From positions 310,001 to 374,000 of the forward strand of contig JABTUM010000004.1 of NCBI GenBank assembly GCA_015075375.1: a DNA stretch of 64,000 bases, read 5' to 3'. The position numbers and the translations under genes are program-made. Of this stretch, positions 53,197-61,248 are shown piece after piece. Within the stretch, counting starts at the first letter, position 1. Each line of letters opens with the position of its first letter. The stretch comes from Planctomycetota bacterium. GTDB taxonomy: Bacteria > Planctomycetota > SZUA-567 > H5-PLA8. The notes below the pieces were generated by a model, which made no database searches, was not told the DNA's origin, and worked only from the letters and a program-made list of their open reading frames with translations.

Positions 53197-53281
53197 CCTC
53201 CGCGGACGCTCGAATCGCGGCGAGCGCGCACCGGGCGGCCCGGTTAGAATGCGCCCTCCATCAACCGGCGAGGAAGGCGCG

Positions 53282-54328
53282 ATGATCGTCGTACTGCGGC
53301 ACGGCTGCTCGAAGGCGGAAGTCCAGCACGTCGAGAAGCACCTGAAGGAACTTGGCTTCGAGCCGCACACGCTCTGGGGCGTCGAGCGCACGGTCATCGC
53401 GGCCATCGGCGACGACCGCGTCACGACCAAAGAGCACCTCGAATCGGTCCCCGGCGTCGAGCGCGTGATGCCGATCCTCGCGCCGTACAAACTGGCCAGC
53501 CGCGAACTGATCCCGCGCACCAGCGAGATGCCGCTGGGCGGCCCGGGTCCCGAAGTCAAACCCGTCGCGAACCTCGTCAAGATCGGCGGTAAAAAAATCG
53601 CGGTCATCGCCGGGCCGTGTTCCGTCGAAGACCGCGGCATGATTCTCGAAACCGCCGCGGCGGTCAAAGCAGCCGGCGCGTGCGCGCTCCGCGCGGGCGC
53701 CTTCAAGCCGCGCACCAGCCCCTACCAGTTCCAGGGCCTCGCCGAAGAAGGGTTGGAATACCTCGCCGAAGCGCGCGAGCAGACCGGCCTGCCCATCGTC
53801 ACCGAAGTGCTCACCCCAGCCGACGTGCCGCTGGTCGCGAAGTACGCCGACTGCCTGCAAGTCGGCACCCGCAACATGCAGAACTTCCTGCTCCTGCGCG
53901 CCTGCGGCGAGATCGACCGCCCGATCCTGCTTAAGCGCGGCATGAGCGCCACCATCGACGAATACCTGCTCGCGGCCGAGTACATCCTGTCCGGCGGCAA
54001 CAAAAAAGTGCTGCTCTGCGAACGCGGCATCCGCACCTTCGAGCAGTACGTCCGCAACACCTTCGCGCTCGCGGCCATTCCCGCGCTGCAGGAAAAGACC
54101 CATCTGCCCGTCCTCGCCGATCCCAGCCACGGCACCGGCGTGCGCCGCTTCGTCGCGCCGATGGCCAAAGCCTCCGTCGCCTGCGGCGCCGACGGCTTGC
54201 TGATCGAAGTCCACCCCGATCCCGAGAAGGCCAAGACCGACGGGCAGCAGACGCTCGATTTCAAAGAGTTCGCCAAGCTGATGCAGGATATGAAAGCCAT
54301 CGCCGCGGCCGTGGACCGTTCGATTTAG
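53282..54328 (+). CDS. aroF: 3-deoxy-7-phosphoheptulonate synthase (DAHP synthase), type I-beta
   Basis: Joins phosphoenolpyruvate and erythrose-4-phosphate, the first step of the shikimate pathway. The 348 residues begin with a ferredoxin-like regulatory domain of about 75 residues (MIVVLRHGCSKAEVQHVEKHLKELGFEPHTLWG...), as in Thermotoga and Bacillus enzymes. The TIM barrel has AGPCSVED, FKPRTSPYQFQGL, EVLTPADV, QVGTRNMQNF, LLKRGMSAT and LADPSHGTG. Metal and substrate residues are intact. ATG 53282 after GAGGAAGG is preferred over an in-frame ATG at 53249. The stop is six bases from the convergent stop of the next gene. No other aro gene is adjacent; the symbol is by family. Confidence 0.95.
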   Translation: MIVVLRHGCSKAEVQHVEKHLKELGFEPHTLWGVERTVIAAIGDDRVTTKEHLESVPGVERVMPILAPYKLASRELIPRTSEMPLGGPGPEVKPVANLVKIGGKKIAVIAGPCSVEDRGMILETAAAVKAAGACALRAGAFKPRTSPYQFQGLAEEGLEYLAEAREQTGLPIVTEVLTPADVPLVAKYADCLQVGTRNMQNFLLLRACGEIDRPILLKRGMSATIDEYLLAAEYILSGGNKKVLLCERGIRTFEQYVRNTFALAAIPALQEKTHLPVLADPSHGTGVRRFVAPMAKASVACGADGLLIEVHPDPEKAKTDGQQTLDFKEFAKLMQDMKAIAAAVDRSI

Positions 54329-54334
54329 ATTGGC

Positions 54335-56095
54335 TTATTCTTCCGGCGGCGGAGGCGGCGCCGGCGGCTCCAGCAGCAGCCGGCTGTAGCGCGCGAAGTC
54401 CAGGTCGCGCGGAGTCGTCCAGCCGCGCCGCAGCGTCTCGGCTTGCAGGAAATCGATCTGCCGGCGCACCTCATCCATGCGCCCCATCGCTTTCAAGATC
54501 ACCGCCTGCGCGACCATGTACTGCACGCGCCGCAGATTCGTCTCGATATCCGGGCACTCGCCCGCGCGGCGCAGCGCCGCCAGAGCTTCCTCGCGCCACA
54601 CCCGAGCCTGCTCCAGATCCTCGGGCTTGCCCAGCGACGCGCGCTGGTTCGCGATCACGCCCAGCGACAGGCCGAGGTAGCCGTGAGCGAACGAGCAATC
54701 CGGCTGTGCTTCCGCCGCGCGCCGGAAGACATGAATGTCGCTCTGCCAGAACCCCGCCGTCCGCGCGCCCAACGCCGCCCACAGCACCGCCAGACCCAGC
54801 GCCGCGAACCACCCCGTGCGCGCGGCGACGCGCCCGCCCAGCCGCGCGTGCAGTCCGCGCGCGCACTCCACCAGCACCAGCCCCAACCCCGGCAGCGAGA
54901 AATACAGATACCGGTCGTGCATGTACTCCGAATTCGGAACCAGGTTCAGGTACGTCACCATCGCGCCGAAGAACCACGCCCAGCCGAAGCACGCGAAGCG
55001 CCGCCGCTCTTCGCTCGCCGGCAGCCAAAGGCTCACTCCCAGCGCGCCCGCCAGCAGCGCGGCGTAACCGAGGAACGCGGCGTCGAACGGCGAGGCCGGC
55101 GCCACGACGGCGTAGTACGTCGAAAGATTCCACGGGCACGCGGCCAGCAGCAGGTAGCGCGCGACGATCTCCACGTCGCCCAGCAGCGTCCCGAACCACG
55201 AACCGCCCAGCCGGAAGCCCAGACCCTTCTCGGCAGCGTGCCAGTTCTCGCGCAGGAAAGGCAGCGACAGCAGCACCAGGAGCCCCAGCGGCAGCGCGAT
55301 GCGCGCCATGCGGCCCAGAAACTCCCGCGGCTCGTGCAGCCGCGCGCGCAGGTCCGAACCGAACAGCCGTTGCGGACCCAGCAGCATCTCCCACGCCGCC
55401 AACAGCGGGATCAGCCCCGCCGCCGAGATTTTGCTCGCCAGCGCCAGCGCGTACAGCACGCCGACGCCCAGCCAGGACGCCAGCGCCACGCCGTCCCACG
55501 GCAGGTCTCCGGAAGGCCCGCCCGGCGCCGGTGCGGCGGGCTCCCGCAGCCGCGCCTGCAGGTACAACGCCAGCGTGCAGGCCATGAAAAAGCCCGCGAG
55601 AATCGATTTGCGTTCGGCGATCCAGCATAAATTTTCGCATTGCAGCGGATGGACCAGAAAAATCGCCGTGACCAGAAGGGCCGCCGCGCCGCGCACGTTC
55701 AATTTCGGCAGCACGCCGTGCCACAGCGCCAGCCCGGCCAGCAGATGGAACAGCCCGCCCATGATCCGAGAGAACGGAGCCCAGTATGCGAACAGATGCT
55801 CGTCGCGCACCTTGAATACATCGGTCAGCATCTGGCGTTCGAAGCGGTGCGCGAGCAGCACGGCGGGCTGGTACAGTTCGAGTTCGTTGTAAAAGAGCGC
55901 CTCGTAGACCGTCTTCTCGCCCTTTACCACGGGGTTGTTGACCACGAAGCGGTTGTCGTCGCGCCCCGAAAACGGCGCATCCCAGCTCGGCGCCACCAAA
56001 GCCGCGCTCAGCACCGCCAGCAGCAGAAATCCCGCGACCTCGTGGGGTGCGTGCGGCGCATCAAGCGCGCCGCCGGGGGTTGCCGTTTCGGACAT
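54335..56095 (-). CDS. GT-C membrane glycosyltransferase-like protein
   Basis: A 586-residue membrane protein with about 10-11 helices. Right after the first helix comes SGRDDNRFVVNNPVV, the acidic pair (D46, D47) typical of GT-C enzymes such as protein O-mannosyltransferases and the TPR-linked relatives in Planctomycetota. LTAIFLVHPLQCENLCWIAERKSILAGFF and LVPNSEYMHDRYLYFSLPGLGLVL are also typical of that group. The last 110 residues are helical and TPR-like (GYLGLSLGVIANQRASLGKPEDLEQARVWREEALAALRRAG). It probably glycosylates exported proteins from a lipid-phosphate sugar. ATG 56095 is taken because upstream frame sequence is antisense to the sugar-kinase gene. It is divergent from that gene by 67 bases. 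Confidence 0.82.
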   Translation of the reverse strand: MSETATPGGALDAPHAPHEVAGFLLLAVLSAALVAPSWDAPFSGRDDNRFVVNNPVVKGEKTVYEALFYNELELYQPAVLLAHRFERQMLTDVFKVRDEHLFAYWAPFSRIMGGLFHLLAGLALWHGVLPKLNVRGAAALLVTAIFLVHPLQCENLCWIAERKSILAGFFMACTLALYLQARLREPAAPAPGGPSGDLPWDGVALASWLGVGVLYALALASKISAAGLIPLLAAWEMLLGPQRLFGSDLRARLHEPREFLGRMARIALPLGLLVLLSLPFLRENWHAAEKGLGFRLGGSWFGTLLGDVEIVARYLLLAACPWNLSTYYAVVAPASPFDAAFLGYAALLAGALGVSLWLPASEERRRFACFGWAWFFGAMVTYLNLVPNSEYMHDRYLYFSLPGLGLVLVECARGLHARLGGRVAARTGWFAALGLAVLWAALGARTAGFWQSDIHVFRRAAEAQPDCSFAHGYLGLSLGVIANQRASLGKPEDLEQARVWREEALAALRRAGECPDIETNLRRVQYMVAQAVILKAMGRMDEVRRQIDFLQAETLRRGWTTPRDLDFARYSRLLLEPPAPPPPPEE

Positions 56096-56162
56096 GGCGG
56101 TACGATAGTGGGGTTCCGTCGAATTGGGAAGTCGAGGCGTCACAGACCGGAAGGAGTTGCGC

Positions 56163-57053
56163 GTGGCCGCGAACGTGCTCTGCGTGGGCGAAGTGCTCTG
56201 GGACGCCCTGCCCGCCGGGCTATTCCTGGGCGGCGCGCCGGTGAACGTCGCCTGCCACCTGCGCGAACTGGGCGTCCCGGCGCGCTTTCTCAGCCGCGTC
56301 GGCAACGACGAATTGGGGCGCGAGATTGCCCGCCGCGTGCTTCGACGCGGGCTCGATACGGATCTGCTCCAGGTCGATCCCGTCCTGCCCACCGGCTTCG
56401 TGAAGGTGGACCTCGACGCGCAGGGCAGCCCGCGCTTCGAGATCCTCGCGCCCGCCGCCTGGGACGCGCTCGAAGCCGCTCCCGCCGCGTCGGCCGCCGC
56501 CGCCGAAGCGCGCGCCATCGTCTTCGGCAGCCTGGCCCAGCGCGACCCGCGCGCACGAGCGGCGCTGCAAGCCCTGCTCAAGCCGCGCCCCGGACTCCTG
56601 CGCGTCTTCGACGTGAACCTCCGCCCGCCTTACGACGACCGCGCCGTCGTCGAAGCCGGCCTGCGCTGCTGCGAAGTCGCGAAGCTCAACGACGCCGAAC
56701 TGCGCACGCTCGCCGGCTGGTTCGGCCTCCCCGAAGCCGCGCTGGAAGCGCAGGCCGAAGCGCTCGCCGCACGCTTCGGGCTGGCCACGCTTTGCGTCAC
56801 GCGCGGTTCGGCCGGCGCTTTCCTGCGCCACGCGGGAAGCTCCCACGCGCATCCCGGCTTCCGCGTCACGGTCGTGGACGCCGTCGGCGCGGGCGATGCC
56901 TTCCTCGCCGCGCTGCTGGACGGGCTCATGAAAGGTACGCCGCCGGGCGACCTCCTGCGCGCGGCCAACGCGCTGGGCGCATACGTCGCCACCCAAGCCG
57001 GCGCGACGCCGCGGCACGATCCGGAGGCTATCGATAGGCTTAGAAATTCCTAG
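56163..57053 (+). CDS. PfkB family sugar kinase (fructokinase-like)
   Basis: A 296-residue ribokinase-fold enzyme that phosphorylates a sugar or related alcohol with ATP. The N-terminal VLCVGEVLWDALPAG...LGGAPVNVACHLRELGVPARFLSRVG is the PfkB start. FDVNLRPPYDD and the catalytic DAVGAGDAFLAALLDGL (anion hole GAGD with the base Asp) match fructokinases. GTG 56163 is chosen: AAGGAG lies seven bases before it and it gives the conserved N terminus. Fructose is a likely but unproven substrate. The stop is nine bases from the convergent stop of the small membrane protein gene. Confidence 0.92.
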   Translation: MAANVLCVGEVLWDALPAGLFLGGAPVNVACHLRELGVPARFLSRVGNDELGREIARRVLRRGLDTDLLQVDPVLPTGFVKVDLDAQGSPRFEILAPAAWDALEAAPAASAAAAEARAIVFGSLAQRDPRARAALQALLKPRPGLLRVFDVNLRPPYDDRAVVEAGLRCCEVAKLNDAELRTLAGWFGLPEAALEAQAEALAARFGLATLCVTRGSAGAFLRHAGSSHAHPGFRVTVVDAVGAGDAFLAALLDGLMKGTPPGDLLRAANALGAYVATQAGATPRHDPEAIDRLRNS

Positions 57054-57062
57054 GCTTAGCGA

Positions 57063-57653
57063 CTAGACCTTCCGACCGCTTTCCAACAGGGTTTCGCGGA
57101 TCCACGCTTCAACTTGCGAGACCAGTTGCTCGTTTTCCAAATCTGCCGCACGATTGCCCAATAACCTGCCCACTACCCAGCAAACCACCGCGCCAACGAC
57201 GCTTCCAATTAAAATGCCTAATCCAGCCAGAATAAAATTCAGGTCGGCCCCTGAGACAAAAATCCTCAGCACAACGAAGTTCAATGCTATACCTATGGCA
57301 AGAATCAGGAATAGCGAATCCTGCCATTCCTTTAATTTAGTATTCGGCGTCACCGAAACCTCTACCAACTCGGGGTTCTTCCGATCCCAGTCCAACGCGA
57401 TGGCCGCCCCTCGATGCCAGCCCGACACCAGTTCCACGGTACACTTGGCGGCAAGCAAGCCCTTCCGCAGCGATCTTACCTCCTCCGTGCGTTCCCAGGT
57501 TTTTAAGCGCAAGGTTACTTCCACGCGGTCTCCAAGCACTTCTTTCAGCCCTGTTGCCATTCGGTTCGCAAGATTCTGGATCCGCTCCTGCAGCGCTTGG
57601 TCGAAATCGACTCCTGGAGGAATGTCCAAGTCGAGCGTGCCCAGATCACCCAT
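57063..57653 (-). CDS. Two-helix membrane protein of unknown function
   Basis: A 196-residue protein I cannot assign. Residues 1-105 are soluble and charged (MGDLGTLDLDIPPGVDFDQALQERIQNLANRM...), with a beta-rich middle (VEVTLRLKTWERTEEV, CTVELVSGWHRG). Two membrane helices follow at about 112-133 and 139-163, with a glycine-rich second helix. The last 30 residues are amphipathic. ATG 57653 follows AGGGG. The gene is lower in GC than its neighbours, which hints at a different history. It is divergent from recN by 129 bases and convergent with the sugar kinase. Frames extending further upstream run antisense to recN and are discarded. Confidence 0.7.
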   Translation of the reverse strand: MGDLGTLDLDIPPGVDFDQALQERIQNLANRMATGLKEVLGDRVEVTLRLKTWERTEEVRSLRKGLLAAKCTVELVSGWHRGAAIALDWDRKNPELVEVSVTPNTKLKEWQDSLFLILAIGIALNFVVLRIFVSGADLNFILAGLGILIGSVVGAVVCWVVGRLLGNRAADLENEQLVSQVEAWIRETLLESGRKV

Positions 57654-57782
57654 GGAAGACCCCTGGCAGTTGCTTCCATCTATTACCGTGTTACCCAGAA
57701 TACAGACGATAGGCGGGGACTTCCATTCGGTCAACGGCCTCACGCACTTGCCAACCCACCCCCGCCCTCGCACCATACTCCC

Positions 57783-59588
57783 ATGCTCGCCGAACTGACC
57801 GTCGAAAACCTGGTCCTCATCGAACGCGTGCAGCTCGAACTGGACGCGGGCTTCAACGTCTTCACCGGCGAAACCGGCGCGGGCAAAAGCCTGCTCATCG
57901 ACGCGCTGAACCTCCTCTTCGGTGCGCACGCTTCCGCCGATGCGATCCGCCCCGGCGCCGAGCAGGCCGCGGTCTCCGCGCGCTTCGTCCTGCACGACGC
58001 CGAGATCGTGCGGCACTTGGAACGCGAGCTGGGCATCCAGTTCGATCCTCCCCCGCCCGGTCCCAAGGGCTCCGCCGCGTGGGAACTGGTCGTCTCGCGC
58101 GCCGTCCCGCGCGAAGGCCGCGCGCGCGCGCACGCCAACGGCCGGCCCGTCGCGCTCGCCGCGCTGAAGACCCTCGCCGAAAACCTGCTCGACCTGCACG
58201 GCCAGCACGAGAACCAGTCGCTTCTGCGCGCGCACACGCGCCTGGAGATCCTCGACCGCTTCGCCGGGGCCGAAGCCGAACGCGCGGCCGTCCGCGACGC
58301 CTGGGACCGCGCCCGCGCCGCCGCCGCCGCGCTGGCCGACCTGCGCCGCGCCGCCCGCGACCGCGAGGGCCGCCAGGATCTCTACCGCTTCCAGTACCGC
58401 GAACTGCAGGACGCGCGCCTCGACGAGTTCGATCCCGCCGCTCTGGCCGACGAACTGAAGGTGCTCCAAAGCGCCGAACACATCCAGGCCGCCGCGGCCG
58501 GCGCGGCCGAACTCCTCGACGGCGACCGCGAAGCCACCGCCGCCATGCTCCTCGCCCGCGCCCAGAAGGGGCTCGATTCCCTCGGAGATGCCGGCGCCGA
58601 TGCGCAAAACCTCGCCGCGCGGCTCGACGGCCTGCTGGCCGAAATCCGCGAACTCGCCCGCGACTGCGCCGCCCTCGCCGAGAAGGCCACCCACGATCCC
58701 GAGCGCCTCGCCGAACTCGAGGACCTCCACGCCCGCGCGCGGCAGCTCGAACGCAAGCACGGGCGCGACGTCGAAGGCCTGCGCGCCCTGCGCGACGACC
58801 TCAAGGCCCGCCTCGGCGACCTCGACCGGCTCGACATCCGCACCGGCGAACTCGAAGCCGCGCTCGAAGCGGCGGTCAAGCATCTGCGCGGCTCGTCCGC
58901 GAAGCTGACCAAAAAGCGCGCCGCCGCCGCGCGCGCGCTCGAACGCTCCGCCGCCGCCGAACTGGCCGATCTCGGGCTCAAAGGCGTGCGCCTCGAACTC
59001 GCGCTCGTCCCGCATGCCGAACGCGAAAGCGGCGACGACGGCGAAGCCGCCAAGCTGCTGCCCGGCGAATTGCGCGTCCACGGAGCGGAAGCCTGCGAAC
59101 TGCGCTTCAGCGCCAACCCCGAATTGCCTTTGAAGCCCCTCGCCGAATGCGCCAGCGGCGGCGAACTCTCCCGCGTCATGCTCGCGCTCAAGACCGTCCT
59201 CGCCAAAGCCGGCGGCGCCGACCGCCTGCCCGTCGTCGTCTTCGACGAAGTGGACACCGGCGTCGGCGGGCGCACGGGTTCGGTCCTGGGCCGCAAGCTC
59301 GCGGCTCTGGCGCACGTGCGGCAGGTCCTCTGCGTGACGCACCTGCCTCAAGTCGCCGCCTACGCGCACCGGCAGGTGAAAGTCGAGAAACTCCCGCCGG
59401 CCGGCCGCAAGGGCGCTCTCGCGCAGGTGCAGGCCACGGTCCTGGACGAAGCTCGGCGCGTGGACGAACTGGCGTTGATGCTCCGTGGCGAAGCCGCCAG
59501 CAGCCGCACGCGGGCCGAGGCCGCCGAGATGCTCAAAGCCGCCCGCGAGGAAGCGCCCCCGGCCGCCCGGAATCGCCGAAAGGCTTGA
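57783..59588 (+). CDS. recN: DNA repair protein RecN
   Basis: A 601-residue SMC-like ATPase that handles double-strand breaks. It begins MLAELTVENLVLIERVQLELDAGFNVFTGETGAGKSLLIDAL; Walker A is GETGAGKS. A central coiled-coil region of about 300 residues is rich in Ala, Glu and Arg. The C-terminal half has the signature ASGGELSRVMLALK, Walker B LPVVVFDEVDTGVGG, and CVTHLPQVAAYAHRQVKVEK. It is somewhat longer than the usual 550-570 residues, with the extra length in the coiled coil. ATG 57783 matches the family start. Housekeeping gene; no operon partner is evident. Confidence 0.96.
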   Translation: MLAELTVENLVLIERVQLELDAGFNVFTGETGAGKSLLIDALNLLFGAHASADAIRPGAEQAAVSARFVLHDAEIVRHLERELGIQFDPPPPGPKGSAAWELVVSRAVPREGRARAHANGRPVALAALKTLAENLLDLHGQHENQSLLRAHTRLEILDRFAGAEAERAAVRDAWDRARAAAAALADLRRAARDREGRQDLYRFQYRELQDARLDEFDPAALADELKVLQSAEHIQAAAAGAAELLDGDREATAAMLLARAQKGLDSLGDAGADAQNLAARLDGLLAEIRELARDCAALAEKATHDPERLAELEDLHARARQLERKHGRDVEGLRALRDDLKARLGDLDRLDIRTGELEAALEAAVKHLRGSSAKLTKKRAAAARALERSAAAELADLGLKGVRLELALVPHAERESGDDGEAAKLLPGELRVHGAEACELRFSANPELPLKPLAECASGGELSRVMLALKTVLAKAGGADRLPVVVFDEVDTGVGGRTGSVLGRKLAALAHVRQVLCVTHLPQVAAYAHRQVKVEKLPPAGRKGALAQVQATVLDEARRVDELALMLRGEAASSRTRAEAAEMLKAAREEAPPAARNRRKA

Positions 59589-59701
59589 GCGCCAAGGATC
59601 TACAAGAACAAGCCTATTTTACCCAAAACCCTTTTTTGCTCGACAAAGCCGCATCGCTCTCCTAAACCGGGTATACTTTAATCGGTTGGGAGGGTTCGCC
59701 C

Positions 59702-60265
59702 TTGTCGGGTCGCCCGGTCCGTACGCAGCAGATCAATGCCGACGAACGCGTCAAACGCGCCTTCGGCATCATGAACGACATCCGATCCAAGCTGTATCGC
59801 CGGCTGGCCGATTACGTGTTGGCCAACGAAGGCCGGATGCGCGCAGAATCCCTCAGCGAAGACACCTATTCCTTCACTCTGCAGCAGATGGAAGATCAAT
59901 TCCTCAACAAGCTCAATGTCGTCGAGCGCGCCGTGGCCGAGCTGGCGCGCAGCGAGCAGCAGGAAGGCCAGCCCACCACCACCACCTACGAGACCATCGA
60001 GATCGTCGCCAAGCGCGAGGAGCTCCCGCAGAAGATCGCCGACGCGCTGGCCGAGCACGGCGAGAGCGACTTCCTCGACATGAGCGTCCTGCGCGCCGAC
60101 GATAAGCACGCCGAAGTGATCCTGGTCCTGGCGCGCGAAGAGCCTGCCGGCGAGATCGTCGAAGTCGAAGAGAAAAGCGAACCGGCCGCCGAAGCCGCGT
60201 CCGAGCCCAAGGCCGAAAGCAAGTGCGAAGGCGAAGACCGCGGCGAGACCGACGATATCCTGTAG
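59702..60265 (+). CDS. Acidic-tailed soluble protein of unknown function
   Basis: A 187-residue protein without a recognised family. Residues 1-90 are mostly helical (INADERVKRAFGIMNDIRSKLYRRLADYVLANEGRM...LQQMEDQFLNKLNVVERAVAEL). Residues 95-155 look alpha/beta (TYETIEIVAKREELPQKIADALAEHGESDFLDMSV). The last 35 residues are highly acidic and probably disordered (EVEEKSEPAAEAASEPKAE). The start is a TTG at 59702, supported by GGGAGGG seven bases upstream; the next ATG, at 59771, has no such signal. TATACT at 59672-59677 may be a -10 box, though no good -35 lies at the right distance. It lies between recN and larE. Confidence 0.7.
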   Translation: MSGRPVRTQQINADERVKRAFGIMNDIRSKLYRRLADYVLANEGRMRAESLSEDTYSFTLQQMEDQFLNKLNVVERAVAELARSEQQEGQPTTTTYETIEIVAKREELPQKIADALAEHGESDFLDMSVLRADDKHAEVILVLAREEPAGEIVEVEEKSEPAAEAASEPKAESKCEGEDRGETDDIL

Positions 60266-60383
60266 TACCGCCGTTCCCCGTTCCGGGCGCAGGAATGCGC
60301 CGCCCCCGATCCGACATACGCTTCCAGCCGCCCCTCCGCCCGGCATGGCGGGGAGGCATCCCCTGGAGTACAACCGTTAGGCC

Positions 60384-61244
60384 ATGAGCGACCCCGCCGC
60401 CATCCCCGCGCCCGGCCCCGAAGCGCGCGCCAAGCTCGCCCGCCTGGAAGAGATCCTACGCGGCTACGGCTCGGTGCTGATCGCGTACTCGGGCGGCGTC
60501 GACTCCACCTTTCTGGCGGCGGTAGCCGGACGGGTGCTGGGCGAGGCCGCGCTGGCCGTGACGGCGCAGTCCGAATCCCTCGCGCCCGAAGAACTGGAAG
60601 CCGCCCGCGGCTATGCGCAAAGCTTCGGCTTCCGCCACGAGATCGTCCGCACCGACGAACTGAACGATCCGAACTACGCCGCCAATCCGCTCAACCGCTG
60701 CTACTTCTGCAAAGCCGAATTGATGGGCAAGCTCGCCGGGATCGCCGCGGAGCGCGGGATCGCGTACGTCGCGCTGGGCGCCATCGTCGACGATCTGGGC
60801 GACGACCGCCCCGGCGAAGCCGCCTCGCAAGAACGCGGCGCCGTCTTTCCGCTCCGCGAAGCCGGGCTGTACAAGCGCGAAATCCGCGCGCTCAGCCGCG
60901 AATGGGGCCTGCCCACCTTCGACAAGCCCGGCGGCGCGTGCCTCTCCAGCCGCATCCCGTTCGGCGAGCCGGTCACGGCCGAAAAGTTGAGCCAGATCGC
61001 GGCGGGCGAGGCCATCCTGCACCGCGCCGGATTCGAAGCCTGCCGCGTGCGCCATCACGGTGCCGTCGCGCGCCTGGAAGTCCCGCCCGGCCGCTTGGCC
61101 GAACTGATCGAGCGGCGCGAGTCGCTGGTCCCGGCGCTGCGCGAACTGGGATTCGTGTACGTTACGGTCGATCTGCTGGGCTTGCGCTCGGGCTCGCTGC
61201 ACGAGGCCGTCCGCGCCGGCGCCGCGGCACGGGATGCACGCTGA
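60384..61244 (+). CDS. larE: LarE-type ATP-dependent sulfur transferase
   Basis: A 286-residue PP-loop enzyme. In the Lar system LarE adenylates and thiolates the pyridinium dicarboxylate precursor of the nickel-pincer cofactor of lactate racemase. The PP-loop is IAYSGGVDSTFL (35-44). Three cysteines are placed as NRCYFCK (C106, C109) and GGACLSSRIP (C186), the pattern of LarE proteins thought to use an iron-sulfur cluster rather than a sacrificial cysteine. YVALGAIVDDLGDDRPG and FPLREAGLYKREIRALSREWGLP match the family. No larA, larB or larC is in the window. The stop is four bases before tatC, so the two are likely co-transcribed. Confidence 0.88.
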   Translation: MSDPAAIPAPGPEARAKLARLEEILRGYGSVLIAYSGGVDSTFLAAVAGRVLGEAALAVTAQSESLAPEELEAARGYAQSFGFRHEIVRTDELNDPNYAANPLNRCYFCKAELMGKLAGIAAERGIAYVALGAIVDDLGDDRPGEAASQERGAVFPLREAGLYKREIRALSREWGLPTFDKPGGACLSSRIPFGEPVTAEKLSQIAAGEAILHRAGFEACRVRHHGAVARLEVPPGRLAELIERRESLVPALRELGFVYVTVDLLGLRSGSLHEAVRAGAAARDAR

Positions 61245-61248
61245 CCCT

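Noticed and set aside
57654..59369. Extension of the small membrane protein upstream to 768 residues
   Set aside because: The extension is antisense to recN and has a Gly/Ala/Glu shadow composition.
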